This document shows, piece after piece, positions 1 to 10,349 of a stretch of DNA of 64,000 bases. Every line of letters begins with the position of its first letter. Position 1 is the first letter of the stretch. Under the pieces are notes generated by a model. It did no database searches. It saw nothing but the letters and a program-made list of their open reading frames with translations, and had not been told where the DNA came from. The position numbers were made by a program, and so were the translations under genes. Origin of the DNA: Marinobacter flavimaris. Lineage in GTDB: Bacteria; Pseudomonadota; Gammaproteobacteria; Pseudomonadales; Oleiphilaceae. The DNA is taken from positions 1 through 64,000 of the forward strand of contig NZ_PSSW01000003.1 of the NCBI RefSeq assembly GCF_002933295.1, read 5' to 3'.

Positions 1-119
1 GCGATTCCGGAAAAACGCCCGAAATCGGTCACGATAAAACGGAATGAGCGGTCACGATCGCCCGGAACAGGCGGTCACGTTCAAACGGAATGGGTGGTCA
101 CGATGGGCCGGAATATGCA
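1..119. mobile_element. Terminal end of an IS21-family-like insertion sequence
   Basis: Four related 19-bp units, pattern GGTCACG-N7-CGGAA-Y, start at 27, 50, 73 and 96, an exact 23-bp period. Tandem terminal repeats of this kind are typical of the ends of IS21-family (istA/istB) elements. No transposase is visible, so the body of the element must lie left of the window. The last unit ends at 114; a CA dinucleotide at 118-119 is a plausible terminus, but the exact boundary and target duplication cannot be fixed from one end. The element runs straight into the middle of a phospholipase D gene. Confidence 0.7.
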
Positions 120-1091
120 GGTGTAGGTGACGGTGCCCTTTTCGCGGATCTGGACGTTCTGGCGATCGGGCCTGTCGTGGATCGTGTTTCCAGGGATTTT
201 GATCGCTACTGGGCGAGTCAGTCCGCGTATCCGGCGGATCGGTTGCTATCAGGGGCCGATGAGGAGGATCTGGATGCTATGGCAGCCGATCTTGCTTCCG
301 TTCAACAGGATGCTGAAGCCCGGCGCTTCGTGGCTGCTTTGCAGAATTCAGAGTTTCTCAGGGAATTGCTGGACCGGGAGGTCTCTTTTGTCTGGGCGCC
401 GGTAGAGATGGTGAGCGATGATCCTGCCAAGGCCCAGGGGCTCGAAGGAGAGCAGGGTCGATTGAGCCAACAGTTGGCCCTGGCGTTGGGTGAACCTGAA
501 AAGACAGTGACCCTGGTTTCGCCCTACTTCGTTCCCGGTAATCGTGGCGTTGAGCTGTTTCGCGAGCTTGAAAGCGCCGGTGTGCAGGTGCGGATTCTCA
601 CCAACTCCCTGGAAGCCAACGACGTCGCCCTGGTGCATTCAGGCTATGCGAAATACCGGGAGGCCCTATTAAAGGCAGGCGTTGAGTTGTTCGAGCTGCG
701 CAAATTCAGGTCTGAGGATGCAGACAGCAAGTCGAGCCCTGGCGGCATTGCCGGCAGCTCGGCCGCCAGCCTTCACGCCAAAACCTTTGCCGTAGATGGT
801 CAGTCGCTTTTCGTTGGTTCCTTCAATTTCGACCCCCGTTCAGCGAATCTGAACACCGAGCTGGGTTTTCTGATCAAGAGCCCGGAGCTGGCGACCGCAC
901 TGGAATCCGCCTTTCCCGAGAAAGTGAGGCTGGCGGCTTATGAGGTTGTGCTGGATAAAGAAGGCGATCTCCGGTGGCTGGAATTCACGGGTACAGAAAC
1001 GATTGAGCATCGCCACGAGCCGAATACCGGCCCTTTCAAACGGGCATTGGTGTATCTGTTCTCTCTGTTGCCTGTGGAGCCGTTGCTGTAA
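90..1091 (+). pseudogene. Phospholipase D family protein, N-terminally truncated by the IS element
   Basis: About 325 codons of a phospholipase D-like protein remain. One HKD motif is present at residues 229-236 of the open frame (HAKTFAVD), followed by the usual G-S-x-N segment (VGSFNFDPRS). Family members of this cardiolipin-synthase-like type carry two HKD motifs in about 500 residues. The first HKD half is missing, and the frame begins inside the IS terminal repeats: its ATG at 90 and first eight or so codons are IS sequence. Since both HKD motifs normally form one active site, the remnant is very probably inactive. It converges on the histidine kinase gene, 20 bp away. Confidence 0.75.
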
Positions 1092-1111
1092 TCCGGCATG
1101 CCCGATTACTG

Positions 1112-3523
1112 TCATGAATCTATCAGCGAATCCTTGAGTCCTCGTTGCTCACGTACTCTTGTGACGACACGGTGTTCTGCATAGTGAGTAACAAGTCGTT
1201 GCAGCTTTTCCATTCGCAGCGGCTTGGTGCAGTAGTCATCCATGCCGGCCTCAAGACATTGGGTCCGATAGCTTTCACTGGCGTTGGCGGTAACCGCGAT
1301 AATGGGTGTGTCCAGGTTGGCGGCGGCTTTCAATCTGATCTCACGAGTGGCTTCAATGCCGTCCATGACTGGCATCTGGCAATCCATGATAATCATATCC
1401 CACGGTTCGTTCATGGCGGCTTGTACAGCTTCCAGGCCGTTTTGGACCCCCTCTGAAATCACCCCTATTTTCTCGAGCTGTTTGCGAAGAATCATCCGGT
1501 TACCGGCGTCGTCTTCCACGACAAGAACCCTGGGCACCTGAATCACGTCGCCAAGGCTCAGCTGGTCTGGATCGTGGTGCTCTGACTGGTGAACATCGCC
1601 GTAGGGTACTGTGACTTCCAGCGTTGTGCCGTGATCCGATGTTTCAAGAACTCTCATCTGGCCGCCAAGGGCATTGGCCAGAGAACTGGCAAGGGGTAAC
1701 CCCAGGCCCACACCGCCGTAACGCCGAGTGAGGCCAGCTTCTCCCTGCCTGAAGGCCTGGAATACTTTCTCCCTCTGTGCATCCGGGATACCAGGCCCAG
1801 TGTCTGATACCAGAATCCGCAAAACGGAATCGTCTGTCAGTCTGCTCCCTCGAACCAGCACTTCGCCCCCTGCAGATGTGAACTTCACGGCATTATCGAT
1901 GAGCTGGTACAGGACCTTTTCAAGCATCAAACCATCCATGAAGACCTTTCCAGGTACTGAGTCTTCCATGCCGAATGCGAGGGAAACCGGTTTGGCCCTT
2001 GCGGCTTCCCGGAACTCGTATTCGAGCAGGTCGAACAGGGACTGAGGCTCGAACACCTGGGGCGAGCTGAGCAGGTTCTCGTCCTGGGCATCAACGAAAT
2101 CCAGAATGCCGCCGACCTGTCGGGTCATCCGCAGGTTGGCGTACTCGATGAGACGGAACGCATCGTTCTGCTCCCGGTTCAGCGGTGCCTCCCGAAGCAT
2201 ATCCAGCTGGCCCTGGATGGTGTGCAGGGGCGTGCGCAGTTCATGGCTGACCGCATTCAGGAAGTCATCCTTGATACGGTTACTGCGTTCTAAAGCCTCA
2301 CGGGCTTTTTCGCTGACTTCGATCTGCTGGGCCTGCAGGGTGTCGCGTTCGTCGCGGAGGATTTTTATGCGTGATGCCAGGGCTAGTGAGAACAGGGCCA
2401 TTTCCCATGCTAATGCAACTGGTACGAAGTAGGACACCCAATTGGTCGGTTCTATAAGAGAGGCGTATTCGACGCCTGTCAGGATGACCGCAACAAGATA
2501 GGGAACCCAACCGACGATAAAGTATCTTGCGGGATGATATCCGCTTTTTGCTAGCTGGAAGGCAATAAAAAGTGCCCCAAAATAAACCGGATAGCCAAGT
2601 ACCATCCAACCTAATACAAGGACATCATAAGTAAGGAGAGGCGATAGAATGAGCCATATAAAGCCAGTTGCAGCAATGACACTAGCAAGCTTGTGGATGC
2701 GAGGATATTTATTCCCGGTATCCAGCAGCCGTTGAAAGAGGAGCACATGAATGATGAAAGTTACTAACCCAGCCAGGAATCCTTGTTTGGGATTCAGGCC
2801 CGAAGCATCCACAAAATAAACTGCGATATTTGTGAGCAAACAAGCATAAGCCAAGGCGGAAAGAGATGCCGCTACGTAGATAAGGTATACGGAATCTCGG
2901 ACACTGAAATAAAGAAGGAGATTATAAATCGCCATGATTGCGATCATGGCCAGCAATGCAAATGCCAGAGCCGTGTGAAAGGTCAGTTCCTTCACCAGCT
3001 CAAGGTCATTCAGCAGATAGAAGAATGTATTGATGTGAAAAAGCGGCTCGACCCTGATGTGGATCGTGTGGTTCTGCGCTGATGGATTCAGATCCACGGT
3101 GTTTAGGGGGATTGCGATGAAGTGGTGCGGTAGTGGCCGGTCGTCAGGGTTGCTCCAGAAATGCACCGGTTCAGCGGTTGTAGCTTTTCCGTCAACAAAT
3201 GCTGTTACTTTCTGAATATAGGGATGGAGTAAAAGCCAGGGCTTTGTCGTGAGCTCAGTCTTGCTTATCTCCGCGCGTAACCAGACAAATTCTCTTCTAT
3301 CATCGGCCCTGAAAGACGTTTCACTAAGAGGTGTCCACCCCTTTGCCGATGAATCGGGACGATCGGCTTTATCCCAATCGCCCTGAAAGACTTCGATTCG
3401 GGGTTCCAGATCAAGAAAGCCCCCTGGCTTGTTTTCGTCAGCCAGCAAAACGAAAGAAGCAAAAAAACAGAAAAAAAGAGTGATAATTTGAGTTTTGCAG
3501 GCATCCCTTCCGATTCGATACAT
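1112..3523 (-). CDS. Hybrid sensor histidine kinase with 7TMR-DISM input and receiver domain
   Basis: An 803-residue membrane sensor. An N-terminal signal/anchor segment is followed by a periplasmic 7TMR-DISM extracellular domain (about residues 30-160), seven transmembrane helices (about 180-385), a short coiled linker, a HisKA domain with the H-box SHELRTPLH (His427), an HATPase domain with the G-box DTGPGIP, and a C-terminal receiver domain with phospho-acceptor Asp714 in MDCQMPVMDG. The ATG at 3523 has a GGGAAAG ribosome site; a TTG 13 codons upstream is less likely. No dedicated response regulator lies nearby, so output is probably by phosphorelay through the attached receiver. DISM domains often sense carbohydrates or small ligands; the ligand here is unknown. 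Confidence 0.9.
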   Translation of the reverse strand: MYRIGRDACKTQIITLFFCFFASFVLLADENKPGGFLDLEPRIEVFQGDWDKADRPDSSAKGWTPLSETSFRADDRREFVWLRAEISKTELTTKPWLLLHPYIQKVTAFVDGKATTAEPVHFWSNPDDRPLPHHFIAIPLNTVDLNPSAQNHTIHIRVEPLFHINTFFYLLNDLELVKELTFHTALAFALLAMIAIMAIYNLLLYFSVRDSVYLIYVAASLSALAYACLLTNIAVYFVDASGLNPKQGFLAGLVTFIIHVLLFQRLLDTGNKYPRIHKLASVIAATGFIWLILSPLLTYDVLVLGWMVLGYPVYFGALFIAFQLAKSGYHPARYFIVGWVPYLVAVILTGVEYASLIEPTNWVSYFVPVALAWEMALFSLALASRIKILRDERDTLQAQQIEVSEKAREALERSNRIKDDFLNAVSHELRTPLHTIQGQLDMLREAPLNREQNDAFRLIEYANLRMTRQVGGILDFVDAQDENLLSSPQVFEPQSLFDLLEYEFREAARAKPVSLAFGMEDSVPGKVFMDGLMLEKVLYQLIDNAVKFTSAGGEVLVRGSRLTDDSVLRILVSDTGPGIPDAQREKVFQAFRQGEAGLTRRYGGVGLGLPLASSLANALGGQMRVLETSDHGTTLEVTVPYGDVHQSEHHDPDQLSLGDVIQVPRVLVVEDDAGNRMILRKQLEKIGVISEGVQNGLEAVQAAMNEPWDMIIMDCQMPVMDGIEATREIRLKAAANLDTPIIAVTANASESYRTQCLEAGMDDYCTKPLRMEKLQRLVTHYAEHRVVTRVREQRGLKDSLIDS

Positions 3524-3641
3524 CCAGCTTTCCCGCCTTGGCCAAACACCTGAGTTATTCAATTTACAACTTTTGACACAGTCACGTGGAGCGATGTGTC
3601 GTTGAAATCTATACTTCGGAGCCTACTCAAAAGGATGCTGT

Positions 3642-5006
3642 ATGTATAGTTCAAGGTCAGGTTTTGTAAAGGAATTTCGTTCAGTTCTCCTCGTATCTGT
3701 ATTTACTCCATTGGTCGCTTCTGCGGGCGGTCTGTCCAATAGTGATCAAAGTGCCAGTACTTCCGCAGTCAGCAACGCAGGCAGTGTTGCCAACCCGGAA
3801 AATGCTTCCACGATCTTTTTCAATCCCGCCGGGATGAGCCAGCTTTCCGGCACCAACATCTCATTGGGTGCGATCGTTTTCGAGATCGACGCCGTGGGCA
3901 GGGACTCCCAAACATCGGCAACCCGTGCCAATGGCGATCCGGTTGTCGGTGATGGTGGTGGTGATCACGTTAAAACGTTTGCAGTACCCAATGCCTACCT
4001 TACCCATGAAGTGAACGACTGGCTGGATGTCGGTCTGGGGGTCTACGTTCCTTACGGCCTCGGCTTCGATTACGGCGATGCTTTTGCAGGGCGATATATT
4101 GGTGATGAAATTGAACTGGTGTCCTACGGTGTGAGTCCCTCCTTTGCGGTAAACAGCGGCGAGGGATTCTCATTGGGTGGCAGCATCAATGTGCTTTATG
4201 CCGATGCCGAGCAGCGTAATCCAGTTGATTTCAGTGGCATCGAATCACGTTTTTCACTTCCTCGCGGCACTCTGAACGATGGCTACGCGACATTGGAGGG
4301 AGATGATGTTGCATTGGAGTTCACTGTCGGCCTGCTCTGGCAGGCGACTCCTGAAACGTCGCTTGGACTCGCTGCCCGCACGGGCACCGAATTCAATCTG
4401 AAGGGTACCGGCACCATCAACAACTTCCCCACCCTGTCAGCCAGTGGTCTGACTCAAACAACTGTCTCTGAGCAGATAGAAGTCCCGATCACGATTCCTC
4501 AAAGCCTGAGTGTCGGTCTTGCTCACCAATGGAGTGACACACTTGAACTGCTTGCCGGAGCAACTTGGGCGAAATGGAGTGATGCTTCGGCGCTGTCGGT
4601 CGTATCCCGCGAGAAGACGCCGGCGGCTTTCCCTGCCGAGCAGCCGTCCGAGGAGCAGGTTCAGAGTTGGAAAGACACTTGGCAGTGGCGGGTTGGCGCA
4701 ATCTGGCAGGTCGCACCAACATGGTCACTGAAGGCAGGCTATTTGTTTGACGAATCTCCCGTCACCATCGAGACGCGTTCGCCGCTGACACCGTTCGATG
4801 ATTACCATCAGGTTTCTCTGGGTGCACAGATTCGCGATTTGGCAGGCGACTGGACGGTAGACATGTTTGTCGCACGAGTCTTTTATGAGGGCGATATTTC
4901 CATCGATTATAAGGCGACGGATCCTTTGCAGGGGCAGACTTCATTCAAAAGCGAGTACGACGTGGTGCCGTGGACAGCTGGCTTGCAGTTAAGCAGGGAG
5001 TTTTAA
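3642..5006 (+). CDS. OmpP1/FadL family outer-membrane hydrophobic-compound transporter
   Basis: A 454-residue outer-membrane beta-barrel of the FadL/TodX family, which moves long-chain fatty acids or other hydrophobic substrates across the outer membrane. A signal peptide ends near residue 29 (LVASAGG), then comes the family signature with NPAGMS near residues 64-69. The predicted barrel strands alternate hydrophobic residues, and the chain ends in phenylalanine as usual for outer-membrane proteins. An AAGGA ribosome site precedes the ATG. Length fits the family (420-460). It is monocistronic and divergent from the histidine kinase. The substrate cannot be told from sequence; long-chain fatty acids or alkanes are plausible in a marine bacterium. 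Confidence 0.9.
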   Translation: MYSSRSGFVKEFRSVLLVSVFTPLVASAGGLSNSDQSASTSAVSNAGSVANPENASTIFFNPAGMSQLSGTNISLGAIVFEIDAVGRDSQTSATRANGDPVVGDGGGDHVKTFAVPNAYLTHEVNDWLDVGLGVYVPYGLGFDYGDAFAGRYIGDEIELVSYGVSPSFAVNSGEGFSLGGSINVLYADAEQRNPVDFSGIESRFSLPRGTLNDGYATLEGDDVALEFTVGLLWQATPETSLGLAARTGTEFNLKGTGTINNFPTLSASGLTQTTVSEQIEVPITIPQSLSVGLAHQWSDTLELLAGATWAKWSDASALSVVSREKTPAAFPAEQPSEEQVQSWKDTWQWRVGAIWQVAPTWSLKAGYLFDESPVTIETRSPLTPFDDYHQVSLGAQIRDLAGDWTVDMFVARVFYEGDISIDYKATDPLQGQTSFKSEYDVVPWTAGLQLSREF

Positions 5007-5032
5007 CACGGGAAGGAATCAAAGCGGGAAAA

Positions 5033-5109
<77 letters not shown>

Positions 5110-5144
5110 ATCAACGGCCGGTATTATACGGATTCGCTTCGGTT

Positions 5145-5702
5145 TTACCAGCCCTCGGCGGATAAAAGGGCGTCCGTAAATTTGCTGAGATTATCATAGA
5201 TACTGACATCGGCGCCGGGTATGGGTCTGGCGTCCAGGTGGCGTTCGGTGTCCAGTCCGTTACCGGTTCGCACGAGGACCGGACGACACCCTTCAGCGTG
5301 GCCGGCCTCCAGGTCCTTGCGGCTGTCTCCCACCATGATGACCCCTTCAAGGCTGGCGAGATGAAAATGCTCGCGGATCTGCTCCAGCAGACCGGTCAGT
5401 GGCTTGCGGCAGCAGCACTGGTCGTCGGGGTGGTGGGGGCAGTAGGCAATGAAGTCGATGCAGCCACCCTGGGCTTCCACCAGCTGCTCGAGCTTCTCAT
5501 GCATGGCATCCAGCTCATCGGTGTCGTAGTAGCCGCGGCCGATGCCTGACTGGTTGGTGGCGATGGCAATGCGATGGCCGGCAATACAGAGCCGGGCCAC
5601 CGCTTCAACGCTGCCGGGAATGGGGTGCCATTCATCTGCCGAGCAGATGTAATTGCCATCGTATTCGTTGATGACCCCGTCCCGGTCGAGAATGATCAAC
5701 AT
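5145..5702 (-). CDS. gmhB: D-glycero-D-manno-heptose 1,7-bisphosphate 7-phosphatase
   Basis: A HAD-superfamily phosphatase of 185 residues that removes the 7-phosphate from heptose bisphosphate in ADP-heptose synthesis for lipopolysaccharide core. The nucleophile motif DRDGVINEY is at residues 7-15 and the Mg-binding GDS-x-KD motif lies near the C-terminus. The GmhB zinc loop is intact ([14 protein letters not shown], with Cys-x-His and further Cys ligands). The ATG at 5702 is chosen because it puts the nucleophile at the normal distance and has an AAGGGG ribosome site. It follows glyS by 28 bp, the usual glyQ-glyS-gmhB order in gammaproteobacteria. Confidence 0.93.
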   Translation of the reverse strand: MLIILDRDGVINEYDGNYICSADEWHPIPGSVEAVARLCIAGHRIAIATNQSGIGRGYYDTDELDAMHEKLEQLVEAQGGCIDFIAYCPHHPDDQCCCRKPLTGLLEQIREHFHLASLEGVIMVGDSRKDLEAGHAEGCRPVLVRTGNGLDTERHLDARPIPGADVSIYDNLSKFTDALLSAEGW

Positions 5703-5730
5703 CGCTGTGCGCGTGCCCCTTGGTCCGGCC

Positions 5731-7812
5731 TCAGCCTGCTGTGGGCAGCAGGGAGATATCCGCAACGCGCAGGAACAGGTTGCGCAGGCGGTTCAGCAGC
5801 GCCAGCCGGTTGTTCCTTACCGCCTCGTCGTCGGCCATGACCATCACTTCATCAAAGAAGTTGTCCACCGGTGCCCGCAGGCTGGCCAGTGAACTCAGGG
5901 CACTGGCGTAGTCGCCGTTCTCGAACAGCGGCAGAACCTTCGCGGCCTGTTGGTCGACCTGCTCGGCGAGGGCCTTTTCGGCGCTGTCCTGCAGCAGGCT
6001 GGCGTTGACCGTTTCACCGATGCTGTCGCCACCCTGTTTGGTCAGGATGTTCGAAACCCGCTTGTTGGCGCCGGCCAGGGCCTGCGCTTCGGGCAGCTGC
6101 CGGAAGGCTTCTACCGCTTTTACCCGGCGGTCGAAATCCAGCGGGCGGGTCGGACGGCGGGCGTGAACGGCCAGGTAGACCTCGGCGCCAATGCCCTGTT
6201 CGTCGTAGTGGGCACGGAAGCGCTCCAGCATATAGTCCACCACGGTGCTGGCGGTGTTCTGCTCGGTCAGCACGGTGAAGTTCTCTTCGGCCCACTCGCA
6301 GCAGGTTTGCAGGTCCAGCGGCAGTTCGCGCTCGATGATAATGCGCAGCACCCCGAGGGAGGCCCGGCGGAGGGCGAACGGGTCCCGTGTGCCGGATGGC
6401 GGCTGGTTGATGCCGAACAGGCCCACCAGGGAGTCCAGACGGTCCGCGATGGCAATGGCACAGCCGGTCAGGGTTGTTGGCAAATCGTCGCCGGCGAAAC
6501 GGGGCATGTACTGTTCGTTCAGTGCCTTGGCCACGTCTTCCGGTTCGCCGTCGTTAGCGGCGTAGTACTGGCCCATGATGCCCTGCAGGTCGGTGAACTC
6601 CAGGACCATTTCGGTAACCAGGTCGGTCTTTGCCAGCATGGCGGCGCGCTCGGCCAGGGCCGGATCACTGCCGATGGCGTCGGCGATTTTCTTGGCCAGG
6701 GCGGCAACGCGCACAGACTTGTCGTAGATGCTCCCCAGTTTCTCCTGGAACACGATGGGCTTGAGGGCGTCGATGCGATCCTCGAGTTTGGTCTTCCGGT
6801 CGGTCTCGTAGAAGAACGCGGCATCGGAGAGCCGGGGCCGGATCACTTTCTCGTTACCGGAAACAACCTGTGACGGGTCCTTGCTTTCGATGTTTGCCAC
6901 GGTGATGAACAGCGGCAGCATTTCCCCGTCGGCGGCCACCACGTGGAAGTACTTCTGGTGTTCCTTCATAGAGGAAATCAGGGCCTCCGCTGGAACCTCA
7001 AGGAACCGTTCCTCGAATCGGCCCATCAACGGCACTGGCCACTCGTTGAGCGCGGTGACTTCGTCCAGCAGGTCCTCATCGATGACGGCCTTGCCACCGG
7101 CTTCCTTCTCGGCCAGCTCGGTGACGCCGGCGCGAATCTGTTCCCGGCGCTCGGCGAAATCGGCAATCACATAGCCTTCCTGCTTGAGGACGACTTCGTA
7201 ATCACCCGGCGTAGGTACGATCAGGGATTTCGGGCAATGGAAGCGGTGACCGCGGGTCTTGTTGCCCGGAGTCAGGCCCATGATGGGCGCCTCGATCACC
7301 TTGTTGCCGAACAACATTACTACCCAGTGGACCGGACGCACGAACTCGGTACGGTGGCCACCCCAGCGCATGCGCTTGGGAATCGGCAGGCCGGCCAGGG
7401 ATTGCTCCACCAATTCTGGCATCAGCTCTACGGTGGGCTTGCCCTGCTCGACCGTGCGGTAGACCACCCAGGCACCCTTGTCGGTTTCCAGGGTGTCGAG
7501 CTGGTCCGGGGTTACGCCCAGAGAGGTGGCAAAGCCGGTCAGCGCGCGGGTCGGATTGCCAGCGTCGTCGAATGCCGCCTTGACGGCAGGGCCACGTTTT
7601 TCAACCGACTTGTCCGGCTGGGAGTCAGCCAGATCCCGGATCCGCACGGCCAGGCGGCGCGGAGCGGCAAAGGCTTCAACCTTGCCAAATTCGATGCCCG
7701 CTTCTTCCAGGCCCCGGGCAATGCCCTGGGTGAAGGCGTCAGACAGCGGCTTGAGGGCCTTGGGGGGCAGTTCTTCGGTGCCCAGTTCGACCAGAAAATC
7801 CTGTGTTGCCAT
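5731..7812 (-). CDS. glyS: Glycyl-tRNA synthetase beta subunit
   Basis: The beta chain (693 residues) of the alpha2-beta2 glycyl-tRNA synthetase. It starts with the conserved segment QDFLVELGTEELPPKALKPL and runs through the HD-like middle region (FYETDRKTKLEDRI) to a C-terminal anticodon-binding DALR-type domain. The beta subunit provides most tRNA contacts while the alpha chain activates glycine. Length matches the family (about 690). It starts 2 nt after the glyQ stop, so the two subunits are translationally coupled. Confidence 0.96.
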   Translation of the reverse strand: MATQDFLVELGTEELPPKALKPLSDAFTQGIARGLEEAGIEFGKVEAFAAPRRLAVRIRDLADSQPDKSVEKRGPAVKAAFDDAGNPTRALTGFATSLGVTPDQLDTLETDKGAWVVYRTVEQGKPTVELMPELVEQSLAGLPIPKRMRWGGHRTEFVRPVHWVVMLFGNKVIEAPIMGLTPGNKTRGHRFHCPKSLIVPTPGDYEVVLKQEGYVIADFAERREQIRAGVTELAEKEAGGKAVIDEDLLDEVTALNEWPVPLMGRFEERFLEVPAEALISSMKEHQKYFHVVAADGEMLPLFITVANIESKDPSQVVSGNEKVIRPRLSDAAFFYETDRKTKLEDRIDALKPIVFQEKLGSIYDKSVRVAALAKKIADAIGSDPALAERAAMLAKTDLVTEMVLEFTDLQGIMGQYYAANDGEPEDVAKALNEQYMPRFAGDDLPTTLTGCAIAIADRLDSLVGLFGINQPPSGTRDPFALRRASLGVLRIIIERELPLDLQTCCEWAEENFTVLTEQNTASTVVDYMLERFRAHYDEQGIGAEVYLAVHARRPTRPLDFDRRVKAVEAFRQLPEAQALAGANKRVSNILTKQGGDSIGETVNASLLQDSAEKALAEQVDQQAAKVLPLFENGDYASALSSLASLRAPVDNFFDEVMVMADDEAVRNNRLALLNRLRNLFLRVADISLLPTAG

Positions 7813-7814
7813 GG

Positions 7815-8840
7815 TTATGCGTTCCCCTGTTCCTGCTGTGCCTTCTTCGCTTTCTTGCCCTTCTTGCTTTTCGCCTTGTCGTCGGCGGCCTCAGCGGCGG
7901 CAAGGACTTCCTTGCGCAACGCCTCGGGGGCGAGCGGGAAGCCAAGCGAGCGACGGCTGTCGAAGTACGCCTGGGCGACGGCACGAGCCAGGGTGCGAAC
8001 CCTCAGGATGAAGCGCTGACGCTCGGTAACCGAGATGGCGTGGCGGGCGTCCAGCAGGTTAAAAGTATGGGAGGCCTTGAGAACCTGTTCATAGGCTGGC
8101 AGGGCCAGGCCGGCTTCGATCAGCCGTGCGCTCTCCCGCTCGTGAACATCAAAGCTATGAAACAGGAACTCGGTGTCAGCGTGCTCGAAGTTGTAGGTGG
8201 ACATCTCCACTTCCTGCTGGTGGAACACGTCACCGTAGGTGACCACACCGTCCGGGCCCTCGGTCCAGACCAGGTCGTACACGCTGTCGACGCCCTGCAG
8301 GTACATGGCGATCCGCTCAAGCCCGTAGGTCAGTTCGCCGGTCACCGGGAAGCATTCCAGGCCGCCAACCTGCTGGAAGTAGGTGAACTGAGTCACTTCC
8401 ATGCCGTTCAGCCAGATTTCCCAGCCCAGACCCCAGGCGCCCAGCGTCGGGGACTCCCAGTTGTCTTCCACAAACCGGATGTCGTGAACCAGCGGGTCCA
8501 GCCCCAGCGCCCGCAGGGAATCCAGGTACAGTTCCTGGATGTTGTCCGGTGATGGCTTCAGAACCACCTGGAACTGGTAGTAATGCTGCAGGCGGTTCGG
8601 GTTCTCACCGTAACGGCCGTCGGTAGGACGGCGGCTGGGCTGAACGTAGGCGGCGTTCCAGGTTTCCGGCCCGATGGCACGCAGGAAGGTGGCCGGGTGG
8701 AACGTGCCGGCACCCACTTCCATGTCCAGTGGCTGGAGGACCACGCAGCCATGCTGCGCCCAGAAATTCTGCAGAGCCAGGATAAGGCCCTGGAAGGTCC
8801 CGATATCCGGAGTTGTCTGTTTCGTTGCCTTGTCTGTCAC
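7815..8840 (-). CDS. glyQ: Glycyl-tRNA synthetase alpha subunit
   Basis: The catalytic alpha chain (341 residues) of heterotetrameric glycyl-tRNA synthetase, with class II signatures such as [18 protein letters not shown] and [13 protein letters not shown]. Family members are usually about 300-320 residues. The extra length is a C-terminal Lys/Ala-rich tail (about the last 25 residues, [12 protein letters not shown]), probably a disordered RNA-contacting extension. The start is GTG with a weak AGG ribosome site. Together with glyS and gmhB it forms an operon driven from the TATAAT-bearing leader just upstream. Confidence 0.95.
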   Translation of the reverse strand: MTDKATKQTTPDIGTFQGLILALQNFWAQHGCVVLQPLDMEVGAGTFHPATFLRAIGPETWNAAYVQPSRRPTDGRYGENPNRLQHYYQFQVVLKPSPDNIQELYLDSLRALGLDPLVHDIRFVEDNWESPTLGAWGLGWEIWLNGMEVTQFTYFQQVGGLECFPVTGELTYGLERIAMYLQGVDSVYDLVWTEGPDGVVTYGDVFHQQEVEMSTYNFEHADTEFLFHSFDVHERESARLIEAGLALPAYEQVLKASHTFNLLDARHAISVTERQRFILRVRTLARAVAQAYFDSRRSLGFPLAPEALRKEVLAAAEAADDKAKSKKGKKAKKAQQEQGNA

Positions 8841-8870
8841 GACGGTTGCCTGCTGATCAGTCTGTGTGTG

Positions 8871-8920
8871 GCGCCCCGGTTGTCCTTCGGGGCGCTCCGA
8901 AAAAAGAAAGGCGCATTATA
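8871..8920 (-). promoter_or_regulatory. glyQ promoter -10 box and leader hairpin
   Basis: On the minus strand a perfect TATAAT (plus-strand 8915-8920) lies about 75 nt upstream of the glyQ start. Between them is a perfect 8-bp stem (GCGCCCCG/CGGGGCGC at 8871-8878 and 8888-8895, 9-nt loop) in the untranslated leader. The -35 match at the expected spacing is poor. The run of T residues comes before the hairpin on the minus strand, so the hairpin is not a standard terminator. It could be a leader structure affecting mRNA stability or initiation. Confidence 0.4.
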
Positions 8921-8945
8921 CGCGTGCTGGCTGTGTATTTCTAAG

Positions 8946-10349
8946 TCAGAAGAAGGTAAGACCCACCTGGAACAGTTTTTCCACATCCCGGATGCGGGTT
9001 TTGTCCACCAGGAACAGGATTACGTGGTCGTCCGGCTGGATCCGGAGGTGATCGTGGGCGATCAGAACTTCGTTGCGGCGCACGATGGCGCCGATGGTGG
9101 TGCCTTCTGGCAGGTTGATTTCATCAAGCCGTTTACCGACCACTTTCGAAGACCTGTGATCCCCGTGGGCAATCGCTTCGATTGCCTCCGCTGCGCCCCT
9201 GCGCAGTGAGTGAACGTTCACAACATCACCCCGGCGAACGTGGGTCAGAAGGCTGCCAATGGTGGTCTGCTGGGGCGAGATGGCCACGTCGATGTCGCCC
9301 CCCTGAATCAGATCCACGTAGTCCGGATTGTTGATCAGGGTCAGGACCTTGCGGGCGCCCAGGCGCTTGGCCAGAAGCGACGCCATGATGTTGGCTTCAT
9401 CATCGTTGGTCACTGCGCAGAACACATCGGTACTCTCGATGTTCTCTTCCAGCAGGATATCCTTGTTGGCGGCGTTACCCTCCAGAACCACGGTCTTACG
9501 CAGGTTCTCCGAGAGCATGACGCAGCGCTCGTGGTCCCGCTCCAGCAGTTTGACCTGGTACCGGTTCTCGAGGGTATGGGCAAGCCGCTGACCGATATTG
9601 CCGCCCCCGCAGATGAAGATGCGCTTGTAGGGTTTGACCAGGGGTTGGAGTTCGCTCATCACCGACTTGATGTGGTCGCCGGCGGCAATGAAGAACACCT
9701 CGTCCCCGTCTTCAATCACCGTGTTGCCCTCGGGCATGATCGCCCGGTCTTTGCGGAAGATGGCCGCCACCCGGGTATCGATCTTGGGCATGTGGGTGCG
9801 CAGGTAAGACAGCTCATGGCCCACCAGCGGGCCACCCTTGGTGGCACGGATGGCCACAAGGCGGGTCAGGCCCTTGGAAAACTCCAGTACCTGGAGGGCG
9901 CCGGGGTTCTCGATCAGTCGGGTGATGTGTTTGGTCACCAGGTGTTCGGGGCTGATCAGAACATCAATGGGAAAGCCCCGCAGGCTGTCGAGGTCCTTGG
10001 TCTGGTCGCGCTGGTAGAAAAGTTCGGATTTCGCCAGATAGGCGTTGGCTCGTACCCGGCATATGGTGGTCGGGGTCTTGTACAGCAGTTTGGCCACCTG
10101 GCAGGCGACCATATTTGTCTCGTCACTGTTGGTGACGGCAATCAGCATGTCGGCGTCTTCGGCCCCGGCCTGTCGCAGTGCCGTGGGATAGGACGCCGCG
10201 CCCTGAACGGTGCGGATGTCGAGCCGGTCCTGCAATTCGCGCAATCGGGCACCATCGCTGTCGATAATGGTGATGTCGTTGGCTTCGTTGGCTAGGTTTT
10301 CGGCAAGGGTACCGCCGACCTGGCCGGCACCGAGAATCAGGATTTTCAT
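8946..10349 (-). CDS. trkA: Trk potassium uptake system peripheral NAD-binding protein TrkA
   Basis: A 467-residue cytoplasmic regulator of the TrkH/TrkG potassium channels, with two tandem RCK modules. The first Rossmann fold begins at residue 3 ([12 protein letters not shown]) and the second near residue 234 ([14 protein letters not shown]). Each is followed by a TrkA-C domain. Binding of NAD(H) or nucleotides to the Rossmann folds gates K+ uptake. The start overlaps the rsmB stop by 4 bp, giving the conserved def-fmt-rsmB-trkA order. No trkH is present in the window. Confidence 0.95.
   Translation of the reverse strand: MKILILGAGQVGGTLAENLANEANDITIIDSDGARLRELQDRLDIRTVQGAASYPTALRQAGAEDADMLIAVTNSDETNMVACQVAKLLYKTPTTICRVRANAYLAKSELFYQRDQTKDLDSLRGFPIDVLISPEHLVTKHITRLIENPGALQVLEFSKGLTRLVAIRATKGGPLVGHELSYLRTHMPKIDTRVAAIFRKDRAIMPEGNTVIEDGDEVFFIAAGDHIKSVMSELQPLVKPYKRIFICGGGNIGQRLAHTLENRYQVKLLERDHERCVMLSENLRKTVVLEGNAANKDILLEENIESTDVFCAVTNDDEANIMASLLAKRLGARKVLTLINNPDYVDLIQGGDIDVAISPQQTTIGSLLTHVRRGDVVNVHSLRRGAAEAIEAIAHGDHRSSKVVGKRLDEINLPEGTTIGAIVRRNEVLIAHDHLRIQPDDHVILFLVDKTRIRDVEKLFQVGLTFF

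Noticed and set aside
27..114. The 23-bp periodic units as a CRISPR array
   Set aside because: The units are 19 bp with 4-bp gaps, too short for spacers, and match IS terminal repeats.
5950..8019. Long open frames antisense to glyS and glyQ
   Set aside because: Shadows of GC-rich coding sequence; no family motif and no promoter or ribosome site.
8871..8895. Strong hairpin between trkA and glyQ read as a terminator
   Set aside because: On neither strand is the stem followed by a T run; the T run precedes it on the minus strand. It is listed only as a leader structure.
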